A DNA stretch of 64,000 nucleotides, from the NCBI RefSeq assembly GCF_000247815.1, contig NW_004775934.1:310001-374000 (forward strand), given 5' to 3'. Shown here one piece after another: positions 38,701 through 53,700 of the stretch. Below the pieces are notes generated by a model, which ran no database searches, was not told where the DNA came from, and saw nothing but the letters and a program-made list of their open reading frames with translations. Source of the DNA: Ficedula albicollis. Its lineage: Eukaryota > Chordata > Aves > Passeriformes > Muscicapidae. Every line of letters starts with the position of its first letter. Positions within the stretch are counted from its first letter, which is position 1. A program made the position numbers and the translations under genes.

Positions 38701-41700
38701 TATCTAATTTGAAATGCAGAATGTGCTTGCAATGTGCAAACCTATTACTGTCTCATTGGTGTCAGCTGGACTTGAAAATCAAATCTGCAAGTTCTCAGTG
38801 AAGGCTCCCTACCACTTCAGCCACTGAAGTAATTTGAAGTGAGCTGTCCTCTTCATGCAGACTGGCACAAAAGAGTTAAAATTAACACAGGCAGCAGAAA
38901 GTAGTTTATTAGTTGAAAATGGAGTATTTCTGTAAACATGTATATAAACATTATTAAACATATTTATTCATTATATATGAAAATAGCATGTATCCATGCA
39001 CATGGATAATGTAAATATATTTTTGTATAAACTATTACTGTAAATAAATTAATATTCATCTGACAGAGTGCAGATTAACGATTATAAAGACAATATAACC
39101 ACTAAAAGTATGTCCCCTCTTCATGGTGCCTTTCAACACTGAACACAGGACCTGTACAAGACAATACAGAACGTACCAACCACATCAGCAAAGAACCACA
39201 GCATGTGAACACCAGTAGGCTCTCTAAGCCCTGTGTGAGGCATAGCTGCCAGAGAATGGCACTCAGGTCCCCTGGGTTAAACTGCACCACCTGTTTTGGG
39301 GCATGACTTTTGAGGAGGCCTAAGCTGGGTTTGTAACCTCCGTTATTGCTGAATTTTGGCATCAGACCATGAAAGTCAATTTGCCAGAGCTCACTTGTTT
39401 GCTCTTGCAGCAAAATTGTGGGACACTGCATGTGCCGATTACAGGGACAAGGAGCTGCTCCTTCCCTCACATTTGCCACCATTTTCTAAGTGCTTCTGAT
39501 TTCAATGTATTTATTAGTAGAAAATTATAAACTCTAGCTAGCATAGTAGGCCTTGACTATTTCTGCTAAGAAAACCAATTAAAAATAATTTTACTTAATA
39601 CTTTTTCAACCTGAGTTGCCAAAGCAGACACTTACATATTCATTACTCCATTATAAACGCACTATATATACATGTGTAAGTAAGACATATATAAGAAAAT
39701 GGAAAATGCAACAAACAAAACCAAGAAACTATAAGAAATAATTTTGCCACAGCTGATTTGAAGACAAAAGAAAATCTCATGAGTAAAATCCTTGAGAATG
39801 CTCCTGTCCATCACAATTAAAACCTGCTGAGCATAATCTCAGGAAAAAAAGAATCCTTTCATTTTATCTACAGCGACACTGCCTAATGGAACTACTTCAC
39901 ATATTTTGAGTTACAGATATTATGAAACAATGGTCTATACCACTACTGCCAAAAATTTCCTTTTTTCTTTTAAATAATTTCATATTGTGTCCAACAGCCG
40001 AAAATTCTTTTTGGACAGGTCTAACCCTACAGTGGATGAAAATACCACCACTTGCAGGTAAATTACTTCAATTTTTTCTAAAATCATTCACGAGACCCAG
40101 CAATTTGCCAAACCTTAAAAATGCGATAGATAAAATGTGTGTGAGAATTTTCTCTGCTCATTGATTTCCAAAAGCTGATTTTATGTTGCAGCGTTATATT
40201 TGGTCTTACTCTTCAAGATATATTGCACTTGGATTCCACAGGGACTGGCATCACCACAGGGCCTACTGTATCAGCAGACAAGCTGTGATATTTATTATTG
40301 CTGTTACCAGATCTTTGTAACATAAGAAGCACATTCAATTTGGTTATCGGCACTGAAAACCAGGAAATAAACTCTCCAACCAATTTACCAGGTTAGAAAG
40401 CCAACATTTCTTTATTACCAGTGCTGAATGCATGGGGAATTCTCCTTGAAGCATGCTCAGTAACAGCCTAACAGACCAGGCTATATTCCTGAAACAAATA
40501 CATATTAATCACATTTCCTGAATGCATGCATATATGACAATTATTTCCATGGACTTATCTGGATATGGTTTGGATCTTCTGATGAATCTTTTCTCCTTGA
40601 CAGTATCTCAAATATGTGATCAAGCCCTAATGTACTTCTATCATTCTTTGCTGTCACACACAATCCTTGTTCTCAAAACAAAGATATCGGCTAGTACATA
40701 TAAATCACTGATGTAAGTAAATAAGGAAGCATTAGTTGGAACACAACTTATCAGTCACAGATGTAGGGAGTAAACACAAGGCCGCACTAATCTCTTACAT
40801 TTTTACTAAGCACTATATGGTACAAAATTAAGCATTAACCACAAATACAGGGATCAAACACTATTGAGCTATGGTTAAAAGAATTTTCCAGCATTCTCCC
40901 ACTGCCTCTTAAAGAACTATACTTGTTCAGTAACAGTATCAGGCACAGGATAAAAATATGAAAAATGTCTCATGTTTGTATTTTTCAGTTATCTAGACTT
41001 TGTACTGTAACTGCACCACCAGACAATTTCAGAATTAGATCTAGCTGTTCTCTGTAGGAATGGTCATCACTTGGAAAAGATAAAAACACATTATTAAGAA
41101 TTAGGGTGTGTGTAGTGACTGCCTCCTTTACCACCACCAGCATCCTGGTAACTCTGTCCTAATACATGTAACTATGCAACCAGATATCCAAACATTTTCC
41201 AGATAAGACACATTACAGGAAAATTTAAATATATCAGACCTTCAGGGTATGAGGCAGCCAAGTAATTTGGTGGAAGGAGTGAAAAACTAAGACAAAACCT
41301 TTTTTCTGAAGTCACATCTCAATGCTGTTTCAGTCTCGGAGTTCACGTAAGTTCAAAATACTGCTTTGTTTCATTTTTTTCTACCAGAGTAAAAGAGAAA
41401 CACTCTCGTGATAGGATCCGTCTGACTATATGGGGCAAAAGCATCTGTTGAGAGGCTGGTAAATCAGATAGGGAGAGCTTTACACCAGAAATGACAGGGG
41501 ACAGAGACAGGGCAAGGCAGGAGCCCTGGCTGGTGGGAACACAAGGACAATGCACACAGCTGAGATAAGAGGAACGTCCTTGGGCGCAGGCATGCAAGGA
41601 GGAACAAGGTGCAGCAGAGCTGCCTTGCTGGAAAAGCTCCCAAGCCTGTGCTGGGCTAGGGGCATGGCCCTGCACTGCTCTGGCACATCCCTGCACCGCT

Positions 41701-44700
41701 GCTCGGGTGCAAGCAGGAGGTGAGGGCACAGGGAGATGGACTGAAAACTGCTGGAATAGCTGGGAATCAGAGTGTTGCAATCAGTAGTACAAGGTACAGG
41801 TGGAGGCAAGCCAGAGATAATACTGAGACCAATACTATCAGTATCTGCACACTGAGATACAGTGCACCCTCCCCAACTTGGAGAAGCTGATGCAGCACAG
41901 GGTTCAGTTGCCTTCCAGAGGGACCTGGACAGGGGGTAGGAACGGGCTGAGGGGAAGCTCAAGCTGTTCAAGAAAGGGAGTGCAAAGTCCTGCACCTGTG
42001 AGAGAACAACCCCAGGCACCAGCACAGGCCAGAGCTGTCCAGCTGGGAAGCACCTGGGGTTCCCGGTGGGCCATCCTTTCAAAGGTAAAATGTCCAACAG
42101 TGTCCTGTGCTGCAGTGAGGGGCATATTGCCAGCAGGCCAGGGAGATGGCCCTTACTCTCCACTCAGCATCCAAAGTCCTGTTCAGGCCTGCCCAGCACG
42201 ATAAAGCTGGATTTACGATGGATTCACTGAAACAAGTCCTGTGCATGCTACAGCAGTCCTTAAGGGTCCTTAGCATTTCTCACACACAGAGAGCCTGAGA
42301 AAACAGAAACTGTTCAGCTGGAGAAACAGAAGGCTCAGGGAGATCTTGTCAATATCTATGAACACCTAGACAGACTCATGTAAACAGACCAGGCAACCTT
42401 AACGCCACACACTACGGTCTGCATCATTCATAAGAATTGATTTCCCTCCAAATCCAGCAACTATGAAACCAGTATTCTACAAAACGGGAAAAATATACAT
42501 CCTTTAGTGATCCAAATGATGCTCTGAGCTTTTCCTGTAGTTATTTTGGGTGAAGACAAGCCACAAAATACTCATGTCAAACACGCAATTTAATTTATCA
42601 GTATAAGAAAATGGAGTTGGCATTCTAAGTGTATTTCCACAAGAGCAGTTTTTGCTAATGGCAATTACTGCTATGGACTTTGTAATTTACAGGAAACATC
42701 CGGCATTTCTTAATATAAAACCCTGTACTTAAATACTAAAAATATACCAGGCTTCTATAATGAAGTCTGACGGAAGCTCCATTCATCCGTTTTTAACATC
42801 TTATCTCTTTCAAAAGACAAGCAAACTGTGACAGTGCTTATCAGACATTCAAAATTAGAAAGGCATGTATAACTGATTGTTTTAATTATTTCCAAAACCA
42901 GGACTCAGTCTTTATAAGCACACTGCACATTGACATTTTTACTGAAATTTCAAGCTATACTTTTAACGTATATATGATTATTGATTGAAGCTCCACAGTA
43001 GGATGAGGACTAATCCAAGTATTCCATCCTCAGTTCATTAGAAACAGAGCAAGTAACAATCCAGGAATACTGACTACTTGATTAACTGTGACATCAACAG
43101 GTGATGAGAATAATCCTGCCTACCATTTTAATCAAGTTTGTTTTTTTTTTTTAGTGAAAATATACATATCACAATAAGATAAGGCAAGTTATTGCTCACT
43201 AACCTCTGCTTCAGCTGCTTGTGATTGCAGAAGCTGTCGTATACGAAGAATGTCCTTCTCTATTTGTTGAATTCTGGCCACCCTTGCCTGAAATGAATGG
43301 ATTTTCACGTTTGATTTTGTTCAAAAACTCCTTTACTTACTGTACAGAGTGACAGCATGAAAAGTTCTTAACAAATACTGCTGACTACAAAACAAACCTA
43401 CTTCAGTAGCTACATGCAGCAGGTATTACATGCAGTAATTCAATTTTTGATCATAATGAAAGGAATGATTGCAAGCATTCAAAACGTAAGCGAGCAGTTG
43501 GGGTTTTAATAACATTGAATGTTCATCTGGATGTAATAGGTCGTCACACAGCACATTTCGGTATTAAAAAGTGCTCCCCTTAACTTGCACAACATTCCTG
43601 TTTCTGAAACAGACATTTCATGCAGGTCTTTAGCAAATTATTTCACTTTTATCTCAAATATCAGAATTTTACTCGCCTTACAGAGATCTGAGAGATACTT
43701 TTACTCACAGAGTGTCTTTGAAGGTATGAGACCCTGACAGATTTCTATTATATTCAGTTGCTATATTAATTTGGGAACTTTGCTTATGCCCAACCTCTGA
43801 AATTTTCTGCTCCTACACTTCTCAAAGGATTTAACAGTCTTAGTATTAAAAAAAAAAATTCTACATTGCTTCTTTAGTTTATCTGGGATTTTACAGACAT
43901 CTCTGAATCAGTCTTTTACAGACATATTGCTACTCATTTCCCATTGCAACCATTATGTGGTTAGAAAAGGGAATGTTAAGAGACTCCGAATGCAACAGGA
44001 TACATACTCCACACAAATTGTACAGTGAAGCACAGGATGCATTATCAGTCTGTGAAACAGTAAGTGCATGAGCTTGATAATTTAATATATTCACATTATT
44101 TGACTTTAAATGTGGGCAGAAGACCAAATTGATTAAATGATATTTTTTTTTGTGCCATGGACAGATTAATAAAATAGAGATAGTGTTGAAAAAAGTTCTG
44201 ATGCCTTTACTTGATTAACATTACAGTGCTATACTAGAAAAGCAATCTAGTAGACACTGCAAAGATCACCATTATTACCAACATCATTTGACATGTTTAT
44301 AATCTGAAAATGGAAATAAGATTAACTTTCAAAAGGTGTTAATGCCAAAAGATGCACATGCAATAGAAACATAATGCTATCTAGAAAATCTAGAAATACA
44401 AAAGAAAACGAATGTAAAATGTACAAAATATTTATTTCTGAAACACATCAGAAGCAGCTGTGGGAAAAGCACCACAAGCATCAAGCTTTAGTAGAGCTGG
44501 AAAGCTACAACTTTAAGCTATAAATTTGATTTGATTTTGTAAAGCAAATTATTGGAAAACACAAAAGCTTCAGCACAGAGGCAAACATAATTTATCCCAC
44601 CCTTTGTTCCTGGTTCAAGAAATTTTTAAGTATTAGAAAATAATAAAATATTTCTGGGAATATCTATACATTGGTGACATGATGCATGACTGACAAAATA

Positions 44701-47700
44701 CATCTCTCATTGTCCTTACAAATTACTTGAATTTTATAGAATTATAGAATAGTCTGGTTAGAAGGGACCTTGGAAGGTCATCTATCCCAAACTCCCTGCC
44801 AAGGGTAGGAACATCTCCAAGTAAATCAGGTTGCTGAAAGCCCTGTCTGACCTTGAATGTTTCCAGGGATGGGGCCTCTGCTGCCTCTTGGCAACCTCAT
44901 CCAGTGTTTCACCCCTCCCACTGCAGAACATGTCTATCTTGTACCTAATCTGAACTAACTCTTCATTTAAAGCCATTACCTCTTCTATCGTTAATCCCTG
45001 CTAAAAAATTTCTTACAGGTCCCCTTTAAGTACCCAAAAGACACAGGTCTCCCTAAAATTTCCCATAAATTGAGGTTCTTTCTGTGTAACCAGCAATGTA
45101 TCCAATAAATAGCATAAAACATTCAAAGTATCTTTATATATGCACCTAAACACAGGAAGAAAATTTTGTGCAGATGAAAATAATTAAATATTACATGATT
45201 TGCCAAGTATTATTGACTTGAGTCCCCCAAAGGGACAGGAATCCTATCTGCCCTTTCCAATTTTAGTCCAGAGATTTAAACGTATCATTCTTCTAATTAA
45301 TTTTTTTCTGTTACAGGGAAACTGAAGAGTTCCACTAACCAGGAGTGTATTTTGTGCAAAACAGTGCAGAAGCAGAAAAAAGGAATGCATTTCTCGCTAC
45401 AAGGGGTAGAGCCCAATGGGCTCAAATGGGCAAAAATACAAGATACAAGATGGAACAAGCAACAGCAATGTTTTTAACTTTAGAACCTACTTGAGAAATA
45501 CCTTTGATTTCTATTTCTAATGGGTATTTCTAATATCCATTTATTGTTATATTTGCTTGTAACTTTTATTAACATAAAATAGTTGTATAAAGTAACTCTA
45601 CATTTGAATTTACACATTATTTGGCTTTCACTGCCCCAGTAAGGTGTCTAACAAAACAAAAATAAAATTCCTCCACACTCACATTGATAGAAAAACAATC
45701 ACTATATACACAGTAAAAATAAGGAATAACATTATGTTTTAAAAATGTTGTCTTTTTTGTTTGGTTGGGTTTTTTTCCCAAAATAAACATATACAATAGA
45801 CAAATGCATTAATGGCTTGGTGTACATAGAAGACCACTGCATAAATATAATAGTGCTGAAATGTTTATCTGTGTCAAACTCCAGGATTTAAATTTTCTTG
45901 TATCTTTAGTGGTCTGCTGTTTTAGTAAACTTTTAGAGATCTTGGGATAAATTCTTATAAGAATGGTTAATTTAATGTAAGATTTTAAGGAACACTTAAC
46001 CTCAAAAAAAATTAGATCCTTTTTGTTCTGACTTGAACGAAAAATAAATTCTATGTGAACATGAATTCAGTTTTAGAACTGAAGTGTTTTTAAATATATC
46101 TTATGGAAATTAAGTTTGCTTCTACTTATTACCATATATATTGGCTACAATCTTTGAACAGTAAAAAACCCACCATGTCTAAGAATGGTCTTTTCCTTTT
46201 TTTCAAGTAAGCACTACTATGTAAAATTACCAGCTTCATAGAATAGTTACAAGTCTATAAGTTAGTGTAAATCACTAAACTAGCTGAAATAAATTGCCAA
46301 GAGGCTTCTTAACCATCTCTCTGGACAACTGCTGGGCACGTGCTTGTGAACAATCTTCACAGAAGACATCAACAGTCATTTGCCATGATTTAAGAAAGCC
46401 GAATCATGCCAGACAAAAAACGGAAACAATGGAGAAAGCCATTGTTTCAAGGCCCACGAGAAAGAGCAGCTACAGAAAAGTGCAATGATTACTTGGGCAA
46501 CTGAAGGTTACCAGCTCTCTCACAGAATAATCTCTGGGACTCTTAACTCAGAGGGGTCTGCAATGCCAGAATTTATGTAGCTGAAATGCTCCCTCCCTTC
46601 AGCCTACATTTTATGTAATACTGTGTATCCCAACCAGTTTGGGTGGAAAGAAAATAATGAGCAGAAAGAAAATGGTAAAATGACTAAGTTGAGTACCCTT
46701 GCCAAATACAAATACTTCATTTTGCAAATTAAAAGATCACAGTGAAATAATGCAGAAATTGCTGTTACGTATCTGTACCTCAATGACCTTCTACACATTT
46801 TTGGCACTGCTCCTTGGCAGAAGGAAACCAAGGGGAATTACCATTTAAATTCACAAGAAGCACATGCAGAAATAGTTACTTTGTATTCAATAATCCTTAT
46901 ATAATCACAATAGGCACTCTTATTTCTGCAAGTATATAAGTGTTACACGGATACAGAGAAAGAGTGGAACAGTTGTGACAAACCCATAAAAAATGTCAAA
47001 CATTCATTCAGAAACCCATAAAATGTTTCAACATCATCTTGGCAGCATTCTTCCCCCTACAAAATTTAAACTCCCCCAACAATCAGGGAAGAAGCAAATT
47101 AAGGGTCAGCTTGATTACTTCCATACAGTGATCTAACTATGGCCAAGATGTGTGTCTGAATAATTTCTTTTGATCCCTGCCTGAGTGCATTTAGAATGCT
47201 GCCAGCAGCCCTGCCTGCCTATTTAGCTTAATTCACCTTCCTCAAACTTAAGCCTGTTTACAGCAGCACAACTTTCTCTGGAGTTTGGCTGTGCAGGACC
47301 TTCACTCGGGACAGGCTGACACAAACTGCACAGCTGAATCCATGCAGGGCATCACCCCTGCTGATAAACCTCAGTAACAGCCCTGCAGCTCCCAGTTCAG
47401 AGCCAGCCACTCTCCAAGCAGACTGAACTTGGGTCTGTCTGAGAACACCAGCACAGACAAATCCCTGCACAGCCCTGCACACTTAACCAAACAGCTGCAG
47501 GGTACCTCTTTGGCTAAATACTTTTAACAGTAGGAATTTTCTGGAAAGTCCTAGTAGATTACTCACTTGAAAGTTTAAAGCAGCTATTCTGATTACCTCT
47601 TGTAATCAGAACACCTGCTTTAACTTAAATGTAAAACCAAATTAGAAATGTTTCTCATGTAGCAAAATTTTGTGTTAGAGTCAACCTAACAAGGCAGATA

Positions 47701-50700
47701 CAGCCTAAAAACACTTTGCATTGAAAATACAGATCATTGTCACATTCACCATAAAACCCCCAAATCTTACTAAGTTGGTTATTTAACACGTCTAGAAATA
47801 AATGGTAATAAGTAATTTAAATTGTTGCTTTCCTGCTACGGGGGGATTGTTTTTTATAACCAGGAACCAACTGATTATTTAATTTATGATTGCACCTGAT
47901 TACATTCTGATTTATACTTCCAAATGGGTGTGCCATGTGGTTAGATATCCTCATCATGAATGCAAAACAACTCTTGGTGAGAGTAAACAACTTCCAGATA
48001 TGTATGTGGATTACATTTTACTAAAACACCTTGCTTGAAAATATTATCCCCTGATACATCTTTTCTGGCTAACGAAACTTAAGAACAGTAGCTGGATTTT
48101 ACTCTAAACTTACAAGCATGAAGAAACCCAAAGATGCAAAAAAAAAGCAGTTGCAAATACATTGGGCTTTTTTGAAACTAAAATGGTAGTAAATTGTAAG
48201 GAAATTATCATTAAAAAGTACTTTCTCTTGAATAAATGGTCTACATCTGCTGAATCAAAAGGCTTATTTACAACAGGCAGACGAGGGTACTTTTTGTCGA
48301 GCAATTATTTCCTATGTCCTGATTCCTCCTTTTTTGTATTTGAAAGGCTAAGTGCTGTGTTTACACACAATTACCAATAATAAATAAATTTTAATAAATA
48401 CATAAGAAAGCCTTTTCCCTTGCTTCTAATGGTGAGAGACAAACTCTACCTGTGCTCGCTTCTCCATGTCCTGACAAGTGCCCAGTTGTTCTTCCATTGC
48501 AGCTCTGATTTGCCTGGCCTCGTACTCCAGCTGCCTTCTGGTCATATCTGTTTGCAAGGAGAACTGAAACCAGAGTACAGGGAAGGTATTTAGTAAATAA
48601 TATTTAAACAATGTATTTCTCAGAACAAAAAGCAGAACAATTACTTTTCTACAACAAATTTCGTAAACAAACAAAACATAGTAATACTTTCTTAAAACAT
48701 GATTACATTACAAAAAACAAGAACACCATGTTTTTCAACCAGTAGATTACACCTGAGTTTTGTCAAATGACTAAATATAATAAATAAGCATTGAGAACGT
48801 ATCATTTCTTACAGGAACATCTGGCTGCTCTCAACAAAATTGTGATGTGTGCAATCTGAACTGACATTTTCAAAAATATTCAGAAGTATTAAGCTACTGC
48901 ACATAGTGATGGCATTCATACTGCTGCTATTTACCTCATTTCTAACTACTCTGTGAAAAGAGCACAAGTGTTAAACCCAGGAGCAGCAATACAGCCTAAG
49001 GGAAGACTTTTGAGCCAAAGGAAATTTCAAGGCAGGAGCAAAGCTCTTCACTGGCTTTGGACAATTAATCAGCCTGTAAATAAATGAGTCTCCAAGAGCA
49101 GTCCTTCCAGAAGAATTCACCAAGGTCAATTCAGAGAGTAAAAACAAGACAGTCTTCTGCAAGCACCAGATGGGACCTGTCATTTTGCGGTGTCTGGACT
49201 AAACAGTAATGGATATGAATGGTTTGAATTAGTGGGGATGTTAAGTAATGCATTCTAATTCTAGGAACAGCTAAGTGAATTAATTGTCTATGGAACAGGG
49301 GAGACAACCTTAAAACCTACGACAGAGTGACACAGACAGAGCTGACAGTGCTTTGAGAATGGGTTGCACTTCCTCAAAATCTTTTTTAGGCCTTCTCCCT
49401 TGGTTCTGGTGCTCTATTAAGCTCAGCCATGACTCAGTGTTACTTCTGCCCACTGAAGAAGCGTTTCCGGTCTAATTCCGCTTCTAGAAGGCTGACTGAT
49501 CCTTTGTCAGGTGTGACTCTCTCAGCCACACCTTACCAACTCTACGTGTGAAGGAATGCACTGCAAATACATCCATGCTGCTGGCATCTGACAGGAAATC
49601 CTGCATTATGTGGCATATCAGACATCTTCATCATCACAGATAGTAGTGACTTGACTATAAATAGTTTTGAGGTGCCAAGGTAAAAGCTTACAGCAACACC
49701 TGCATAGGCTATAGAATCACTCTACTGATTGTTATGAAATAACAGCTTTTGTGTACATTGTCTTATTCTAATATTACTCTCACAACTAGAAAAATCCACC
49801 TAACAAAAGAATAGCGGGAACAGAGTTAAGGATGTGTACTGACAGGCAATTAATTTGTCATAATGACTTCTCAATGCTCCTCTGTTTTCACTGACATTTA
49901 TACTGATATGAATTTTGATGTGTAAAATGCATTATTTAGGTTATCACTTCATACTAAATGAAAATAAATTTAAACTAAAGCGATAGTAGAGAATGCCACC
50001 AAATTAATAAAATACACACAGCATCTGAACAGAGACTGTAGCACTAGACACCTCACCCAGCACTCAGAAGGTACTCACATTTTCAGTGAGGGGGAGACTA
50101 TCAATCCTTTTGGTCAGGTTCTGAAGCTGGGCATAATACCAGTCCTTTTCTTTCTCTTCCTTCTCAAGCTCCGCGAGCAACAGAGACCTATTAAAAGCAG
50201 AAGGAGGAAGTGTATCACCATTAACATTTCATTTCCATCTGGAGGTTTGAAGAAGGCAATAAGGAATCATTTGAGTTCAGTTCCCTGGCCCTTGCTAATC
50301 AACCTATCCACTCCTCTGTGCTAAGCATTTCAGGGCCTCATCTATGAGAGAGAAATATATACATATTTCTCTAAAAAACCCACTTCAAAATCCAAAGCTA
50401 AGAGAACTTTTATGAAAGTAAAATCAGTTATTAAGTCATGTGTTAACTTGTTCCCTGCCTCTTTCAAAAATATACTTTGTATAGTGCAAACAGCATTTAA
50501 GACAAGGTCTGTCACAAAAGCAAGTACAACCCTCAATCCTGAAATGAGATTCTTCACCTTTGCACTGTCCTTTTACTCATTTTGTCACCCGTAGCAACAC
50601 TATGGGTAAAGCACACAAAATAAATAATTTCCATGAATGCTTAAGATACTTTAAACCAGTATTTTCCATCGAATGTTATAGACAAGATACATTTGCAGCT

Positions 50701-53700
50701 GTTAAAAACATTTTAAATGGGTATTATAAGCACACTGCATACCTGAGTAAAAATTGAGAAAGAAAAAATGAGTAATATATGCAGACTACCAAGGGAAAAA
50801 AATCAATTAGAAATTTCACATATTATTTTAATAATTCTTCATGAACAGAATTCGATATAGTTCTAAATATTAAGAAAATAATGAAATAATGCTCATGGCT
50901 ACAATATTTCAAAAAATATATTAAAAATTTCCAGCAAAATCTGGCTAGTAGGAATAAACAGAAAAGCCATTCTTAAAAAAAAAAAGAAGAAATTACAAGT
51001 TTATTATTTCCTTTCTAATGCTTTCTGTGAGTATTGTTCATCATTCTGATGTTTTAACATTGCTCATTAACAGAAAAGACAAAATCAACACTTAGCCAGA
51101 AGACAGAATGCTGCATACAAGTTTGCCCAGTACTATTCTCCATCCCTTAACTTTTGCATCCCTCTCTGGCTGTGGCTTTTCTGAGCAAGAGCGTATGAAC
51201 CTTTATAAAGCACAAAAACACATTATGGATAATTACTTTAAGTCATTAAGGAACAATTACACAGCATACAACAATGGTACAAATTTCCCCTGACTATTTT
51301 GATAATACATCACAGACATGATTTGAGAAGGTAATCCATCTTCCACACAAAACAAAGAAGAAATAATTTTAAAACTTGTATTTAAAAGAATCTGTTCAAC
51401 TTATTTCCTGCTTTAAAAATGTTTCAAGCTAATTTTGATGACTTAACATTTATTCTATATCCAATATAAGTGGCTTGGCCCATGTGCAAATGCAAAACTG
51501 AGAGAGAGGATCCCTCTTTTCGATGTGAGAGCGGAAAACTATACCCAGCTAAGAGTGCTAAATGTTTGCAAACATGAACAAAATGACATAAATTTCCAGA
51601 TTTGATCCAACAATCATGTTGAAACAGATTTGTTTTAATGATGCCAAGGTTTACAATAAAAATGATTGGAAAGAAGTAACAATTACCATAATTTGGCAGG
51701 TAACTGGAGCAGTATCACAGGACACCAGTAATTCTTCAGCCACAAGGATATGGCTGGCAAAAATTCCTAAAGTCCTTTAGACAGACTGAAGGCAAAAATA
51801 ATAGATGGTGCTTGGGGAAAGCTAGTTGAGAAAGGTTTTTTTTTGCCCCCCCCCACCTGCCCATTCTCTTGCCACACAGCCCTGCTGCCTAATCTCTGGA
51901 CAGAGTGGAACTCTGCACAGCTTCCCTTCTTACCACACCCTGAATACCCAGGCACCAGTTGTGTCCAGGCTATGAAATAAAATTTGCAAAAGCACAATTA
52001 ATGCAGTCCTTATAAAAAGTATTTTTACTTTGGAGGACTTGCAAATGTGAAGGGACTGACTAATTCTGCCTCTGGATGTCAAAGAACTGGCAGCAGAAAC
52101 TGGAGGGATTACTTTCAGCTAAGTAAACATGTGATTAAGTTCCTCTTACGAAATGTAGGGTATTCAGTATGTGAGACAGTGTGTCATTCAATCTGTTTTG
52201 ACATGCACAATGGATGCTAGAAGCAAGAAAATAGTTTAAGAACCATCAGTGCTGAATAAACAACATAATGCATGACCTGAGGGCGACTTGTTTAATTTAA
52301 TATTGTCATTTTGTCTTCTGAAGTGATGCTTCGTTTGGGAATACTAGTTTTGTATCACTCCGTGAGAATCAGGTTTTGAAAGTCTTTAAGTTCTCTCAGC
52401 ACAAAACTGGAAGGGCCACTACAACTACAGGAGGTTGCACGTCAGTTTCCTTGAAAATAAGCAGCAATAAGCAGCAGGCCTCTGTAGATGTGCCTGATAA
52501 GCTGTTCCCCACACTTAACTTTACTCTTAGATACTATTCCAACCAGAAGTACAGCTGCTTCCCAGCCTCCTGGAGCTTCTTGGCATTAGGATGTGAAGAG
52601 CTGCTATACTGCTCACGAAAAAGATGGAAAAAACCAGTGTAGTTATTCCATCTTTTTTATACCTCCAAGATTTTTATACAGGACTTTCACAGCATCAGAA
52701 AAATTCTGTTCTCTGTCATACTCTGTCAAGTTCACCAAGAATTCAGGAAAGCGAATGGAAAAAGCTGCTTTTAGAACTTTATACCGTTTCTATAAGTTAA
52801 TAAAAAGTTTTCAATTCGAACTGCTCTTCTGAAGGGTGAGTTTTCAAAAAACTTCTCATGTGGCATTTCTGAAGCTCCCAACAATAGAGAAAGCTGAATA
52901 AATGCAGAAAACTCTTTAAATCTTTAGGAAGTATTTTCTGCATAATTATGTCAATATTATTCCTGACTAAAAGGGCGATGGGAAACAAACTATATGCTAC
53001 TATACTTGCATTATGTAAACTACAACTGTAATTAATACTTTCACTTCAATTGGTGGGAGATAAAATAAAATCCTGAAAAGCGGTGCTGATGCTATAAAGT
53101 TTGAGGCAAGTTTTACCAGACAGTCAAAATGACATAAGCATAATGGAAGAAAGAAGCCATGAGATAGAAAATGCTCCAAATCAACATTAAAGAAATAAAA
53201 AAGCAATAACATAAAACAGAAGGAATAAAGGAGGCATACAAACATTTTCACATAACATTTCTCAGAAGACTCTCATCTTTAGTGTCAAATTACAGGATTT
53301 ACAAAGGTGAGATTATTAAATTTAATAAACTGCCAAGGGCAAACAAACACAAAAATTAAGCTGCAGTGTACTCTGAAAAATTGTGTTGTTGATTTAATTC
53401 TCTTACTAAGTATACCTGGAAATAGCTAGAGAAAGCAGGAAATATTTCATGATTATAGTATTCTAAAATGGCAATTTAAAAGCATAGCACTGCCACTGCC
53501 AATTTTCCTCCTTTTTTTTTCCCTTTGTTTTTCTGAACTTTGAAATTAGAGGAGAGCCAAGCAAATGAGGTATATGCCAATAATTTTATCTTTATTCTGG
53601 CAGGCGAATAAATTGATAAATTTTCTTGCCCTCAGAAGTTCACTTTCAGTCAAGTGGTGGATTGACCCTGATTGGACACCAGGTGCTTCAGTCAAGTGGT

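Larger units (their letters stand above)
36705..43203 (-). other. APC: APC intron 6
   Basis: A 6499-bp intron. It contains a CR1 copy (41840-42375), a neighbouring GC-rich stretch (41440-41839) and a faint retroviral integrase-like relic (39290-39480). The remainder is unremarkable AT-rich sequence. Confidence 0.85.

Noticed and set aside
47258..47482. A 74-codon frame in a locally GC-richer part of intron 5
   Set aside because: No homology, no CpG island, and the translation looks random.
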